Shown: positions 6,728 through 15,821 of the stretch, one piece after another
Layout: each line of letters starts with the position of its first letter
Position numbering within the stretch: position 1 is the first letter of the stretch
DNA from: an uncultured Clostridia bacterium
GTDB lineage: Bacteria; Bacillota; Clostridia; Christensenellales; UBA1242
NCBI GenBank assembly: GCA_947624415.1
Contig: CANQKH010000001.1
Location: 1-33,603, forward strand
Direction: 5' to 3'
DNA length: 33,603 nt
The notes under the pieces: model-generated
What the model was told of the DNA's origin: nothing
What the model saw: only the letters and a program-made list of their open reading frames with translations
Databases searched by the model: none
Program-made: the position numbers and the translations under genes

Positions 6728-9700
6728 ATGAAAAAAATAAATCAAGATTATGAAATAGTAGATAATAAATTAATTTTGGATATTTCTAAAATAAATAAAA
6801 ATATAAAAATTATACGGGCATCATTAAAACTATATGTTACATCATCAGAGAATATAAATTTTGTAATTAATTATTCTTGTGATGGAATAGGAGATGAAAC
6901 GTCATGGAATAATGTGGATACTGTTTCAAATATAGCATCAGGTTCAGTTATTACAGTAGATATAAGCGATGAGTTGCAAAATTCATTGAGTGTTAACGCG
7001 ACAAAACTTTATTTAACTTTTGAGAGTTCTACAGCTTTAACAATCGGAAAGTGCGAGAAATTATCCATTGAGTATATTTCGAGATTTGACTACAAAAGCC
7101 ATCATGAAGCATTAAAATTTGAAGTTGGGCAGGCGGGTTCTGCTGGAATAAGTCTTTCTATGGGCGATTTGCAGACTACCACGCCATTATTAACAACAAG
7201 TGATGCTCCATTACCTATTAGAATCGATGCACACTATAATTCAAATAGAATTGACAGAGATTTTAATAATGGATTGCCATTAAATTGGAATTTAAATGTA
7301 AATCAGTTTATATTTAAAAATGAAGATGATTCTTTACCAGACTTTACATATATTAACGAAAATGGGAACGAGGAATTGATAGAGGAAAAATATTACGTTA
7401 TCAAATCTGGGACAAAAATACCTGTTAACAAAAAAAGCGTTTTTATTGATTCTTTTGGGGAATTAAGATCCGATTTTTCCATTTTCCATTCGGTTGGCGG
7501 AATACATGTAACATCTAATTCAACATTAATTAAAAAAAATGCTAATGAAATCGAAAATTTTTTCAAGCAAATTAGCAAACTGAAAAAAACTGATATATTC
7601 TTACAGATAAATGATGAAAGATGCATTTTTAATTGTTCAGATTTAAAAATTGTAGATATGTCATATTGCTCATTCAAATTTAATAATTACTTAAATGATT
7701 ATATAAATATTGAAATCCACTATAACCCTCAGGATAATATACCTGTAGAAAATACAGCGGGGCAAGTAGACATGAATACTTTTATAATTACGACAAATAA
7801 AATTTTTGATGGAGAAATAAAATTTCTTTGTAATACTAGCGGGGATAAGGTTTATACTTCTCATACAACCGAGTCAGGATTGCATTTTATTCCATCTAAC
7901 AAAGAGTATGAAGGTTATAAATTTATCGATTATGAGCCAGAAGAATTAGCACAACAGAGAGCTAACTTAGAATTATTAAGCGATAATTTATCAAACAGTC
8001 TCGAAAATAGAAAAGAAATCATAAGACAACTTTCGATTTTGGCATTAAATAGAGAAAATATAATTCAGCAACTTTATTTACAAGATTTTAATTGTAAAAT
8101 GAGCGGAAAGGAATTAGACTATTTGAATAACATTAAATCAAGCAAAAAGAATTTGGTCGGAAATTATGATGACAATGACAATAACGAAATAGCTCGATTG
8201 GATTATAATTTTACCTATGGGGAAAACGGGACCAAAAGCTTTAAACAAAAAGCTTTTAATATAATGAATAAATTAAGAATAGCAGTTGATAAAAAAAATT
8301 TTTCGACTTACTTTAATGAACACATTAAAATTGATTTTCAAGATAAATCAGAAGCCCTATCATCATTATGGGATGAATTAAAGGCTACAGGGAAAGAATT
8401 AAAAGAAATATGGGAAAATTCGGAGGATAACGCTACAGAGGATAATGCTACAGAGGATAATGATGTTATAGGTGAATCACAAGATACGTCAAAAGAAAAT
8501 GAAGCGCAAAGGGACAGAGAAGCTGTTGGGGTAGATTATAAAGATATATATTCACTAGATTTGCAAATTCAATCGGGCGTTTATCAATTTCAACAATTAG
8601 AGAAAAATATAACAAAACTAAATGAAGACATTAAAAAAACGGAAAATAAAATATTACAACTTGAAATGCAGGTTCCAGTTCATTATTTATACGATGATAA
8701 TAATATTATTTACGGTTATGGAAAAACTGATAATGAAAATATTTTTAGACTTGTTTTAATAACAGATCCTTATGAAAATCTAGTGTCTTTTAATTACAAT
8801 AATTTGATTGATAATAGGATTCAAAGTATAACGGATTCTGCTGGCGGGAGTATCGTATTTAATTACAATGAAGATGGATATCTTGAAAAAATCATCGATT
8901 CAAGGGATAGAGCTATTGAATTTCAATTAGAAAATTCGCTTTTAAAATCAATTAAACATATTAATGGTTCACGTAGTTACTTTTATTACGAAAAAGATTC
9001 CCTTTCTTGTATTGTTAACAGCAATGGTTTAGGAATAAAATTTGAATATAATAACGATAAAATAACTAAGGCTACTAATTTATCGTTACTTGATAAGGTA
9101 GAAAATAATATATTAAAACTTAAAGACTTTAATTTGGGTAATATTAGTGATTTCTCTGCCTATATTCTACCCGATAACGTTGTCCAAATTGAATATAATA
9201 ATTTAAGATCAACAACATTAACCAATGCAAAAGGGAAAAGTATTACATATTTATTTGATGGTTATGGAAGGGCTCGGACCATTTATGAAAATAGATTTAA
9301 TGAAAATAAGCCAGAAAATAGTGTTAGAGTGAGCGAGTTTAACTATAAAGATGATAAAATAAGTGAAAAAATTTCAATTTTTCCATATTCAATAAACTAC
9401 TTAAAAGATAATTGTTTTGATGAAACCCGTATTGTCTATAAAGATGTTTTATCTATGGGACAAACAATATGTGCAATGGATAATTATCCTTATAAGATAA
9501 AAGTATTCGAGAGCCATAAAATGAACAATAATATGATAAGTGTCGATATGGAGTCAAATTATATTAATTTAGTAAATTCTAAGGATAATTATTGCAAACA
9601 TAAAACATTTATTTTGTCGGGCTGGGCAAAGGCAAACTCTGCTTTTATTTCAGAAGAAGACACAGAAGATTATGAATATATTAAAAACAGAAAATTTGAG

Positions 9701-12700
9701 TTAAGAGCCGAAGTAAAGTATAATGATAATCAAATTGTTGTATTTAAAAAATCATTTGATTGGCGCTGTGCTGACACATGGCAATACTGTGCTGTTCCTA
9801 TAAAGTTAGAAAATTCAAAAGAAATTGTTGAAATAAAATGTTTTGTAGATTATTCATTTAACACAGGAGATATATATTTCTCTGATCTGGAATTTAAAGA
9901 GGCAGATTGGGAACATATAGATTATGATGAAGATGATAGGATAATTAAGAAGGAATCAGCCCATGACGAATGGATAATAACATACGAATACGATAAGGAT
10001 TCACTTTTACCAAAGAAAGAAATAATCACAAGCAAACTTGATGAAAGCAAACACTTTATTACTACTTACGAATACACTAAACAAGGCAAACTTCTTAGAG
10101 TGGTCGATTACAACGGGTTGGTGCAAGAAAATGTTTATAATGATAAGGGTGAACAAATAAAAAAGATAACATATCATATAGATCAACCTTCAAGCAAAAT
10201 ATATGAAGAACAAACCCTTGATGAAAAAGGCAAAGTTACAGGGACAGTCAATGAGCTTGGTGAAGAGAACGAAAAATATGAGTATGTTCAAGGAACTGAT
10301 TTGGTTTCAATTAAAACAGATGCACAAGGCAATAAAATGGCGTATGCCTACTCAAACGATGACACCTTACTTCAACAATCTATGACGATTAACGGAATAG
10401 AAAATACAAATACTTTTGGATATAATCTCGATTTCTTGACAAGCGTTGAACATAACAATTTTAAAATCGCCTATGATTATGATAACCAAGGTAGGATTAG
10501 TAAGGTTAAACTTGCTGGAAATGATTATTTGACAAAAGAGTATGCGGATAACGAAGAAACCACAGCTTTGGCTAGTGGAGAGAAATTTAGACAAGTATTT
10601 GATGATAATGGTAATGTTTTGGCAGTTTTCTACAAGAATGTCGAGGGTGAAGAAAAACAAATAATTTCCAATACTTATGATATTTACGGGAACATAACGT
10701 TCAGTCAAGATCTTCTTACGCAGGAAGACCATAAGATTTATATTAATAAATTTGGTAAACCTGTAAAAGAAGAAACGTCGCAACATGGTGAAAATATTTC
10801 TGTTGTAAATGAGTATGATGATAGTCATTCACAGTTATTAAATACAACTATTAATGTAGGGGAACAACAACTTTTTTACAATTTTAGCTATGACAATTCT
10901 CCTTCACCTCAAATTAGAAGTATAATGCTTCCAAATGAGACAGAGCAATTTATTAACTATGATAAACTTGGCAGAGTTAGTTCAATCGATAATGACAAGT
11001 TTTCTAAATGTTTCTCTTATCTTAAAAATGGCGACCACGCATCAAATCTTGTTTCAAAACTAGATTTTGTAGAAAATGGTGTCAAGAAAGATAATTTAAG
11101 ATATAAATATGACACAAAGGGCAATATTGTTGAAATAAGAGAAAACAACAAACTTATTGCAAGATATAAGTATGACGGGCTTTCTAGAATAATAAGAGAA
11201 GATAATGCTATTTTTGATAAATCAACGACTTTTGATTATGATGAAGGCGGAAATATCATACAAAGTTTGCAATATTCATATACCTTGGCTGAAAATCTGG
11301 ACTTTGAAACGGTAGTTAGTGAAAACAACTATTTGTATCCTTTAAATGGCTGGAGAGACCAATTACAATATTTCAATGGCGAAAGGTTTATTTATGATGG
11401 ATTGGGCAATCCCACACAGTATAGAGGTAAAACACTTGTCTGGTCTTATGGTCGTCAACTTGAATACTTTGATGCTGTAAAAGATGAGAATGGAAACATA
11501 GTCAAACAGTTGGCTAAATATAACTATAATGCAAATGGTATAAGAACAAGCAAGACAATTTATACTGATTACTTAAATTGCGAATGTAAGAAAGAAAATT
11601 GTGATTGCAAGAACTCTTTTACAACTCAATTTTTCTTAAACGGAAATAAAATTATAAAACAGCACGATTGTTGCAATGATTTAACTTTTTATTATGGTGT
11701 CGATGGAGTAACAGGATTTCATATCAAAAACAATGTTGTAGATGCGGATTACTATTATAAGAAAAATGCACAAAACGACATAATAGGAATTTATTCGACA
11801 GAAGACGAGCAAATTGCTCGATATTCCTATGATGCTTGGGGGAATCAAATCGTAGAATATTTGAATAATGAGGGCAAATTTGTTGCGATAGAAAAGGATT
11901 TCGAGTATAATAATATTAGCGAAATAAATCGCTTTATTGCCTTCAAAAACCCATTCAGGTATCGTTCATATTACTATGATTTTGAAACAAATCTTTATTA
12001 TTTAAATAGCCGCTATTATGATTCTGAAATTGGCAGATTTATCAATGCTGATGATATTGGGAATATTGATATCACTGGCAACTCTATTAATGGGTTAAAC
12101 TTATATGCGTATTGCTTAAATAATCCTGTCAATGATACTGATAGCAATGGCGCTGCATCATGGTGGCAATGGTTATTATTTGGAATAGGAGCTTTATTGG
12201 TAGTTGCGGCAACGGTTGTTGTTACTGTAGCATCTGGTGGAACTGCTCTAGGCGTATTTGGAACTATAGTTCTTGGCGCTGCAAAAGGTGCTCTAATTGG
12301 AGTAGCTATTGGTTCGGTTGTGGGAATAACTGGTGGAGCAATTTATTCGGCTGTAACTGGTGCAGATCTATGGGAATCAATCTTAGGAGGATTTTTAATC
12401 GGATTTGGTGCAGGTGCAATAATCGGTGCAGTAATAGGTGCTTCGATAAGCGGATTTCAAGTATATCATGCTGCACAACAATGGGGGTCGACAGCCACAA
12501 GATCTTCATTCAAGAATATGGTTTCGCATTTTAATAAGCATGTAGTAAAAGAGGGGCATCAGTATTTAGGTAATAACATTGTTGAATACACAAAAAATGC
12601 GATGAAATTCTTCCAAAGCAATCAAAATTTGCTTAAATTAACAGATAGTGGCAACTACGTGATAAGGGCTTTGTTTGAAGGTTACAAAGCAGGAGGATTC

Positions 12701-12736
12701 TTCAATCTAATTGGAAAAATATTCTCATTCTTCTAG
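6728..12736 (+). CDS. Rhs/YD-repeat polymorphic toxin protein
   Basis: The 2002-residue protein starts at ATG behind GGAGG. Residues about 1-125 look like a DNRLRE-type beta domain; none of the N-terminus is a signal peptide. Two coiled-coil stretches (about 413-470 and 610-660) flank an acidic insert with a tandem repeat. YD-type repeats (YDYDNQGRI, YDGLSRI, YKYDTKGNI) follow to about 1740. The Rhs-associated core (NPFRYRSYYYDFETNLYYLN, then RYYDSEIGRFINADD) ends near NPVNDTD at about 1800. The last 197 residues are the variable tip: a glycine-rich hydrophobic stretch (about 1810-1900) and a soluble domain of about 90 residues containing HFNKHVVKEG and VEYTKNAMKFFQ. That pattern recalls RNase-type (BECR-fold) toxins, which is tentative. 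The next gene is its likely immunity gene. Confidence 0.93.
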   Translation: MKKINQDYEIVDNKLILDISKINKNIKIIRASLKLYVTSSENINFVINYSCDGIGDETSWNNVDTVSNIASGSVITVDISDELQNSLSVNATKLYLTFESSTALTIGKCEKLSIEYISRFDYKSHHEALKFEVGQAGSAGISLSMGDLQTTTPLLTTSDAPLPIRIDAHYNSNRIDRDFNNGLPLNWNLNVNQFIFKNEDDSLPDFTYINENGNEELIEEKYYVIKSGTKIPVNKKSVFIDSFGELRSDFSIFHSVGGIHVTSNSTLIKKNANEIENFFKQISKLKKTDIFLQINDERCIFNCSDLKIVDMSYCSFKFNNYLNDYINIEIHYNPQDNIPVENTAGQVDMNTFIITTNKIFDGEIKFLCNTSGDKVYTSHTTESGLHFIPSNKEYEGYKFIDYEPEELAQQRANLELLSDNLSNSLENRKEIIRQLSILALNRENIIQQLYLQDFNCKMSGKELDYLNNIKSSKKNLVGNYDDNDNNEIARLDYNFTYGENGTKSFKQKAFNIMNKLRIAVDKKNFSTYFNEHIKIDFQDKSEALSSLWDELKATGKELKEIWENSEDNATEDNATEDNDVIGESQDTSKENEAQRDREAVGVDYKDIYSLDLQIQSGVYQFQQLEKNITKLNEDIKKTENKILQLEMQVPVHYLYDDNNIIYGYGKTDNENIFRLVLITDPYENLVSFNYNNLIDNRIQSITDSAGGSIVFNYNEDGYLEKIIDSRDRAIEFQLENSLLKSIKHINGSRSYFYYEKDSLSCIVNSNGLGIKFEYNNDKITKATNLSLLDKVENNILKLKDFNLGNISDFSAYILPDNVVQIEYNNLRSTTLTNAKGKSITYLFDGYGRARTIYENRFNENKPENSVRVSEFNYKDDKISEKISIFPYSINYLKDNCFDETRIVYKDVLSMGQTICAMDNYPYKIKVFESHKMNNNMISVDMESNYINLVNSKDNYCKHKTFILSGWAKANSAFISEEDTEDYEYIKNRKFELRAEVKYNDNQIVVFKKSFDWRCADTWQYCAVPIKLENSKEIVEIKCFVDYSFNTGDIYFSDLEFKEADWEHIDYDEDDRIIKKESAHDEWIITYEYDKDSLLPKKEIITSKLDESKHFITTYEYTKQGKLLRVVDYNGLVQENVYNDKGEQIKKITYHIDQPSSKIYEEQTLDEKGKVTGTVNELGEENEKYEYVQGTDLVSIKTDAQGNKMAYAYSNDDTLLQQSMTINGIENTNTFGYNLDFLTSVEHNNFKIAYDYDNQGRISKVKLAGNDYLTKEYADNEETTALASGEKFRQVFDDNGNVLAVFYKNVEGEEKQIISNTYDIYGNITFSQDLLTQEDHKIYINKFGKPVKEETSQHGENISVVNEYDDSHSQLLNTTINVGEQQLFYNFSYDNSPSPQIRSIMLPNETEQFINYDKLGRVSSIDNDKFSKCFSYLKNGDHASNLVSKLDFVENGVKKDNLRYKYDTKGNIVEIRENNKLIARYKYDGLSRIIREDNAIFDKSTTFDYDEGGNIIQSLQYSYTLAENLDFETVVSENNYLYPLNGWRDQLQYFNGERFIYDGLGNPTQYRGKTLVWSYGRQLEYFDAVKDENGNIVKQLAKYNYNANGIRTSKTIYTDYLNCECKKENCDCKNSFTTQFFLNGNKIIKQHDCCNDLTFYYGVDGVTGFHIKNNVVDADYYYKKNAQNDIIGIYSTEDEQIARYSYDAWGNQIVEYLNNEGKFVAIEKDFEYNNISEINRFIAFKNPFRYRSYYYDFETNLYYLNSRYYDSEIGRFINADDIGNIDITGNSINGLNLYAYCLNNPVNDTDSNGAASWWQWLLFGIGALLVVAATVVVTVASGGTALGVFGTIVLGAAKGALIGVAIGSVVGITGGAIYSAVTGADLWESILGGFLIGFGAGAIIGAVIGASISGFQVYHAAQQWGSTATRSSFKNMVSHFNKHVVKEGHQYLGNNIVEYTKNAMKFFQSNQNLLKLTDSGNYVIRALFEGYKAGGFFNLIGKIFSFF
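8423..8467 (+). repeat. 15-bp tandem repeat inside the Rhs gene
   Basis: GAGGATAA-Y-GCTACA occurs twice in tandem (8423-8437, 8438-8452) followed by a partial third unit. It encodes EDNAT EDNAT EDN in an acidic linker between the two coiled-coil parts of the Rhs protein. The length is a multiple of three, so changes in copy number would keep the frame. Confidence 0.8.
11781..12076 (+). repeat. Duplicated Rhs core segment, copy in the full-length gene
   Basis: This matches 14086-14381 at a constant offset of 2305. From 11781 to 11985 (205 bases) I count two mismatches. From 11986 the copies differ increasingly, although the protein motif (RYYD, GRFINADD, NPVN) stays conserved. It covers the end of the YD repeats and the Rhs-associated core, just upstream of the variable toxin tip. 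Confidence 0.93.
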
Positions 12737-12746
12737 GAGGTAAAAA

Positions 12747-13055
12747 ATGTATAAATTGACCAAGAACGAAATTGGACTTTTCAAATTTTTGGATACCATT
12801 CATATTCCAGAGGAAATTCTTCACGGAGGAATCGGAATAGATTTAGACTTAATGGTATTATATGAAGCATTAATTGAGCATATTGAAGCCATTAAGAAAG
12901 GTTTCATTATTAAAGATAAAGACTTCATATTTAATGGGAAATATATGGATGCTCTAAATCATATTGGTAAAATAAATAATGGCCCAGATTTATATGTTTT
13001 TGCTGAAATATGTAAAATGAGTATAGAAATTCTAAAAAAACATAAGAAGGATTAA
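12747..13055 (+). CDS. Probable immunity protein for the Rhs toxin
   Basis: The 102-residue, mostly helical, soluble protein begins 10 bases after the rhs stop, behind AGGAGG. No known family is recognised by eye. Size, acidity (for example GIDLDLMVLYEALIEHIEAI) and position are those of cognate immunity proteins encoded after Rhs tips. It is followed at once by a terminator-like hairpin, so it ends the main unit. The lack of membrane helices agrees with a toxin acting in the cytoplasm, unlike the membrane-type immunity genes downstream. Confidence 0.72.
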   Translation: MYKLTKNEIGLFKFLDTIHIPEEILHGGIGIDLDLMVLYEALIEHIEAIKKGFIIKDKDFIFNGKYMDALNHIGKINNGPDLYVFAEICKMSIEILKKHKKD

Positions 13056-13057
13056 AA

Positions 13058-13086
13058 AGAAGATAGGGAATTCCCTGTCTCTTTTT
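13058..13086 (+). terminator. Rho-independent terminator after the Rhs immunity gene
   Basis: AGATAGGGAA and TTCCCTGTCT form a stem with one G-T pair, followed by CTTTTTG. It lies directly behind the stop of the immunity gene at 13055. Confidence 0.75.
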
Positions 13087-13137
13087 GATTAAAGTATAAA
13101 ATAATTTTTAAATAAAATAGGTATAATATCATTTGAC

Positions 13138-13365
13138 ATGGATCAAAAGGATTTAACTTCTCATACGCGCCAATTAATGAATTCTCGCAATATCATTATG
13201 CCAAATATAAAAGCAGAAAATTACTCAATGAGAGGATCAAATGGTGCTATGAATTTTATTAATTACCATATTAACAATGCAAGAGAAATTGTTAAACAGT
13301 TAGGCATAAAGAATGTAATTAATAGCTTTTGGGCAACAAATGCAAAATTTGAAGCCATTCTATAG
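13138..13365 (+). pseudogene. Orphan Rhs toxin-tip fragment
   Basis: The 75-codon frame starts at ATG 13138 with no ribosome site and reads like the C-terminal end of a toxin tip (NGAMNFINYHINNAREIVKQ, ending NSFWATNAKFEAIL). It lacks any Rhs core in front. A TATAAT at 13122-13127 lies shortly upstream, without a good -35. It sits between the first immunity gene and a broken membrane-type immunity-like gene, which fits a displaced tip left behind by an earlier tip exchange. Alternative: a short independent protein. Confidence 0.5.
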
Positions 13366-13449
13366 TTCATCTTATACAGTTTATAGGGGTTATTAGGTGA
13401 GATACTTTAAAAAGTCTTAGATTTTTAGTAATTTTTTGAAGGAGATCAT

Positions 13450-13925
13450 ATTAAAACTATTGTTCTAGAGTCAAATAGAAACTTCTATAAATATTTTATC
13501 TTAATATGCTTGGTTTTATGTTCTATTTTAACTATTGTTATTAGTTCGGGGCTCATATTTGCAAAAAGTTCGCAGAACATTTTGCCTAAATTTATTGTTT
13601 GCTTAATTATTTCACTCATTTTTTTGATTATTTTTATTCTTATATGTTGTTTACCTAAAACAAAATTTATTTTTCCGGAGGAATATATCTTAATAATCAA
13701 AAGAAATTGAAAAACGCATTGATGTTAAATAATATTCAAGGCATAGAATACTACAAATTTAGGTGGTGGTATCTATTTATACTAGCCTTTATTCCTCTAC
13801 CTAAAGGTGGTTGTATGAAAATTAATATTTGTAATAAACAAAATAACAAATATGTTTTGGGTTCATTTAATTATAGAGATGCATTGAAAATTCAATCTAT
13901 ATATAACGATCTTAAAATAGTTTGA
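13450..13925 (+). pseudogene. Frameshifted membrane protein, probable former immunity gene
   Basis: AAGGAG at 13439-13444 precedes a frame that could start with ATT at 13450 (first TTG at 13510). It encodes two membrane helices and ends in KTKFIFPEEYILIIKRN at the TGA at 13708-13710. The -1 frame then continues from the overlapping TTG at 13707 with LMLNNIQGIEYYKFRWWYLF and GSFNYRDALKIQSIYNDL. Joined, the parts resemble one membrane protein with a C-terminal PH-like domain, a layout known among immunity proteins. One frameshift near 13700-13712 separates them. It may be a decayed gene, a sequencing error, or a programmed shift; no clear slippery heptamer is seen. Confidence 0.55.
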
Positions 13926-13939
13926 GATTTTATAGGAAA

Positions 13940-13998
13940 ACATTGACTTACAGAGTCAATGTTCAGACTGAAGACAAATAAACTTCAGTCTTTTTTTT
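13940..13998 (+). terminator. Two tandem hairpins, the second with a T run
   Basis: ACATTGACT / AGTCAATGT (13940-13962) makes a perfect 9-bp stem. AGACTGAAG / CTTCAGTCT (13965-13991) makes another, followed by eight T. The second is a good rho-independent terminator closing the tip-2/immunity-2 remnant. Confidence 0.85.
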
Positions 13999-14060
13999 GT
14001 TTATTTTAATTTAATTAAGTGTGTTAAAATAGAAGAAAAAGAAAAAATCAAATTGAACTT

Positions 14061-15029
14061 TTGTTTAGACTGATTGACTCCAGAGTAATAGGAATTTATT
14101 CGACAGAAGACGAGCAAATTGCTCGATATTCCTATGATGCTTGGGGAAATCAAATCGTAGAATATTTGAATAATGAGGGCAAATTTGTTGCAATAGAAAA
14201 GGATTTCGAGTATAATAATATTAGCGAAATAAATCGCTTTATTGCCTTCAAAAACCCATTCAGGTATCGTTCATATTACTATGATTTTGAGACAAATCTT
14301 TATTACTTAAACAGCCGTTATTATGATCCAGAACTTGGCAGATTTATCAATGCTGATGATGTTGGAAATATTGATGTAACACAAATCGCATTCAATGGAC
14401 TTAATCTCTACGCTTACTGTCTTAACAACCCAGTTAATGAAATTGATGAAAATGGCGATATACCAAAATGGTTAAAGTGGCTTCTTGGTGGCTTAATTAT
14501 TGTCGCGACTATTGTAATTTCTGTTGCAACTGGAGGTGCAGCTGCTGGGACTATATTAGCAGGTATCCACGCATTAGCAACAAATATTGCTACTTTAAGT
14601 TTAGTTGCTTCAGTTTCAGGTTTCATTACAAATGGGATCCAGTTTGAGAATGGAAATTTTACCTTCAATTTCGATAAAGCAACAGACGGTTTTATGTGGG
14701 GAGTCGTTTCGGGGGTTGTTTTAGGAGTTGCAAGTACATTGTTCTCAGCAGCCGCAGCATTACCCGGAATATTAAGTAAGGCTTTGAGTAAACCAGTGGT
14801 TCAAGGAGTAATGCTGGCGATAGTTAATGGTGGTATGACCGCTACTATAGGATTTGCGACAAAAGATTTGTCTATAGAAGATATGTCGTTTGCATTAATA
14901 TTCGGGTTTTATGGCGGAAGAAAAAATTTGGTAGAAATTTTTAATATGGGAAAAGAAATGCTTAAATCTTATGTTTCCGATATATTTCAATGGATTGTTT
15001 CTGGTTTTGTTAAAAGAATTTCGAAATGA
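14061..15029 (+). pseudogene. Orphan Rhs C-terminal cassette (core plus membrane-type tip)
   Basis: An open frame of about 322 codons has only a TTG at 14061 and no ribosome site. An in-frame stop at 14025-14027 lies upstream and no ATG is placed to start it, so it is probably silent. From 14086 it repeats the core of the full-length Rhs gene (YRSYYYDFETNLYYLNSRYY, GRFINADD, NPVNEIDENG), then carries a different tip of about 190 residues. The tip is strongly hydrophobic (WLKWLLGGLIIVATIVISVA, later SGVVLGVASTLFSAAAALPG) and ends in an amphipathic stretch. A membrane-active toxin is suggested because its neighbour at 15040 is a membrane immunity-like protein. Role (inference): donor for tip exchange by recombination in the shared core. 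Confidence 0.78.
14086..14381 (+). repeat. Duplicated Rhs core segment, copy in the orphan cassette
   Basis: This is the direct-repeat partner of 11781-12076. The near-identical part is 14086-14290; the 3' part has diverged. It begins abruptly at the TAATAGG shared by both copies; the bases before that point are unrelated. Confidence 0.93.
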
Positions 15030-15039
15030 AGGGGGATAT

Positions 15040-15489
15040 ATGCTTGAATATATTTTCGCTATAATTGGGGTGATAGGCACATTAGAATTTATTTATTGGT
15101 TGTTATGGGAATTAATAGACGAGTTATTTAAGCTTAAAGGAACTCATTTAGTAAAGTTGGGGTTTGCAAAATTTTTAATAATAAAACATACAACGCGAAA
15201 TGTTTATAAAGATAAAACCTATAAAGACTGGGATGTGAATAATATAAATTTTAACAAATCTCATGTGTCTTTAATAACATTAATTTTTCAAATTATAATT
15301 CATTTTTTTTGCTTATACATAGTTATAGCAAGTATATTTATAGGGCTTAAATCGTTAGAATTAAATTCCGCATATTTCTTAAATTTAATAATATATCCAT
15401 CTTTAAGCTTAGCAATTATTAATTTTGTTGTTTTTATAATTGCGGAATCCAAAGTTGATACAGAAATACAAAAAAAATTTTCTAAATGA
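15040..15489 (+). CDS. Membrane-type immunity-like protein (cognate of the orphan tip)
   Basis: The start is ATG 15040 behind GAAGGGGG, 10 bases after the cassette stop; the longer frame from 14971 overlaps the tip and has no ribosome site. The product has 149 residues with an N-terminal membrane helix (LEYIFAIIGVIGTLEFIYWL), a charged cytoplasmic loop (KFLIIKHTTRNVYKDKTYKD) and two more helices toward the C-terminus. It is a clear paralogue of 15832-16296 (shared starts MLEY.F.IIG and IIKH, and IIYPS near the end). Family not recognised. Immunity role is inferred from position after two related tips. Confidence 0.75.
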   Translation: MLEYIFAIIGVIGTLEFIYWLLWELIDELFKLKGTHLVKLGFAKFLIIKHTTRNVYKDKTYKDWDVNNINFNKSHVSLITLIFQIIIHFFCLYIVIASIFIGLKSLELNSAYFLNLIIYPSLSLAIINFVVFIIAESKVDTEIQKKFSK

Positions 15490-15634
15490 TTAGATTATGT
15501 TGACATTTCTTTTTGTATTAATTTTATTGATGTAGAAACGAGTGCGTAACTTTAATTGGTTTAACCATCTAGATTTGTTTTACTTACGAGATATAATTTT
15601 AGTAGATCCGCTACATTACATGGAATTTAAGTTT

Positions 15635-15821
15635 GCTTTGAGTAAACAGTTGTTCAAGGAGTAATGCTGGCGATAGTTAATGGTGGTATGACCGCTACCA
15701 TAGGCTTTGCGACAAAAGATTTGTCTATAGAAGATATGTCGTTTGAAAAGATATGGTTAAATCTTATATTTCTGACATAGTTCAGTGGATCATTTCAGGG
15801 ATATTTAAAAAAATAAAATAG
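15635..15821 (+). pseudogene. Decayed second copy of the membrane-type toxin tip
   Basis: From GCTTTGAGTAAA at 15635 the sequence follows 14781-14892 closely (few changes and a one-base deletion near 15646-15651). It then skips 58 bases present at 14893-14950 and continues parallel to 14951-15026. Stops interrupt it, so it cannot make the tip. No Rhs core remains in front: 15490-15634 holds no recognisable coding sequence. It directly precedes the second immunity paralogue, showing that a tip-plus-immunity pair was duplicated and the toxin half then lost. Confidence 0.85.

Noticed and set aside
12160-12534. A 124-codon plus-strand frame inside the Rhs gene, rich in Trp, Cys, Ser and Arg
   Set aside because: It is the out-of-frame shadow of the Gly/Ala-rich tip of the Rhs protein, with odd composition and no ribosome site.
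13485-13710. Minus-strand frame opposite the split immunity-like gene
   Set aside because: It mirrors a hydrophobic plus-strand frame; the plus strand has a ribosome site, a recognisable layout and fits the locus.
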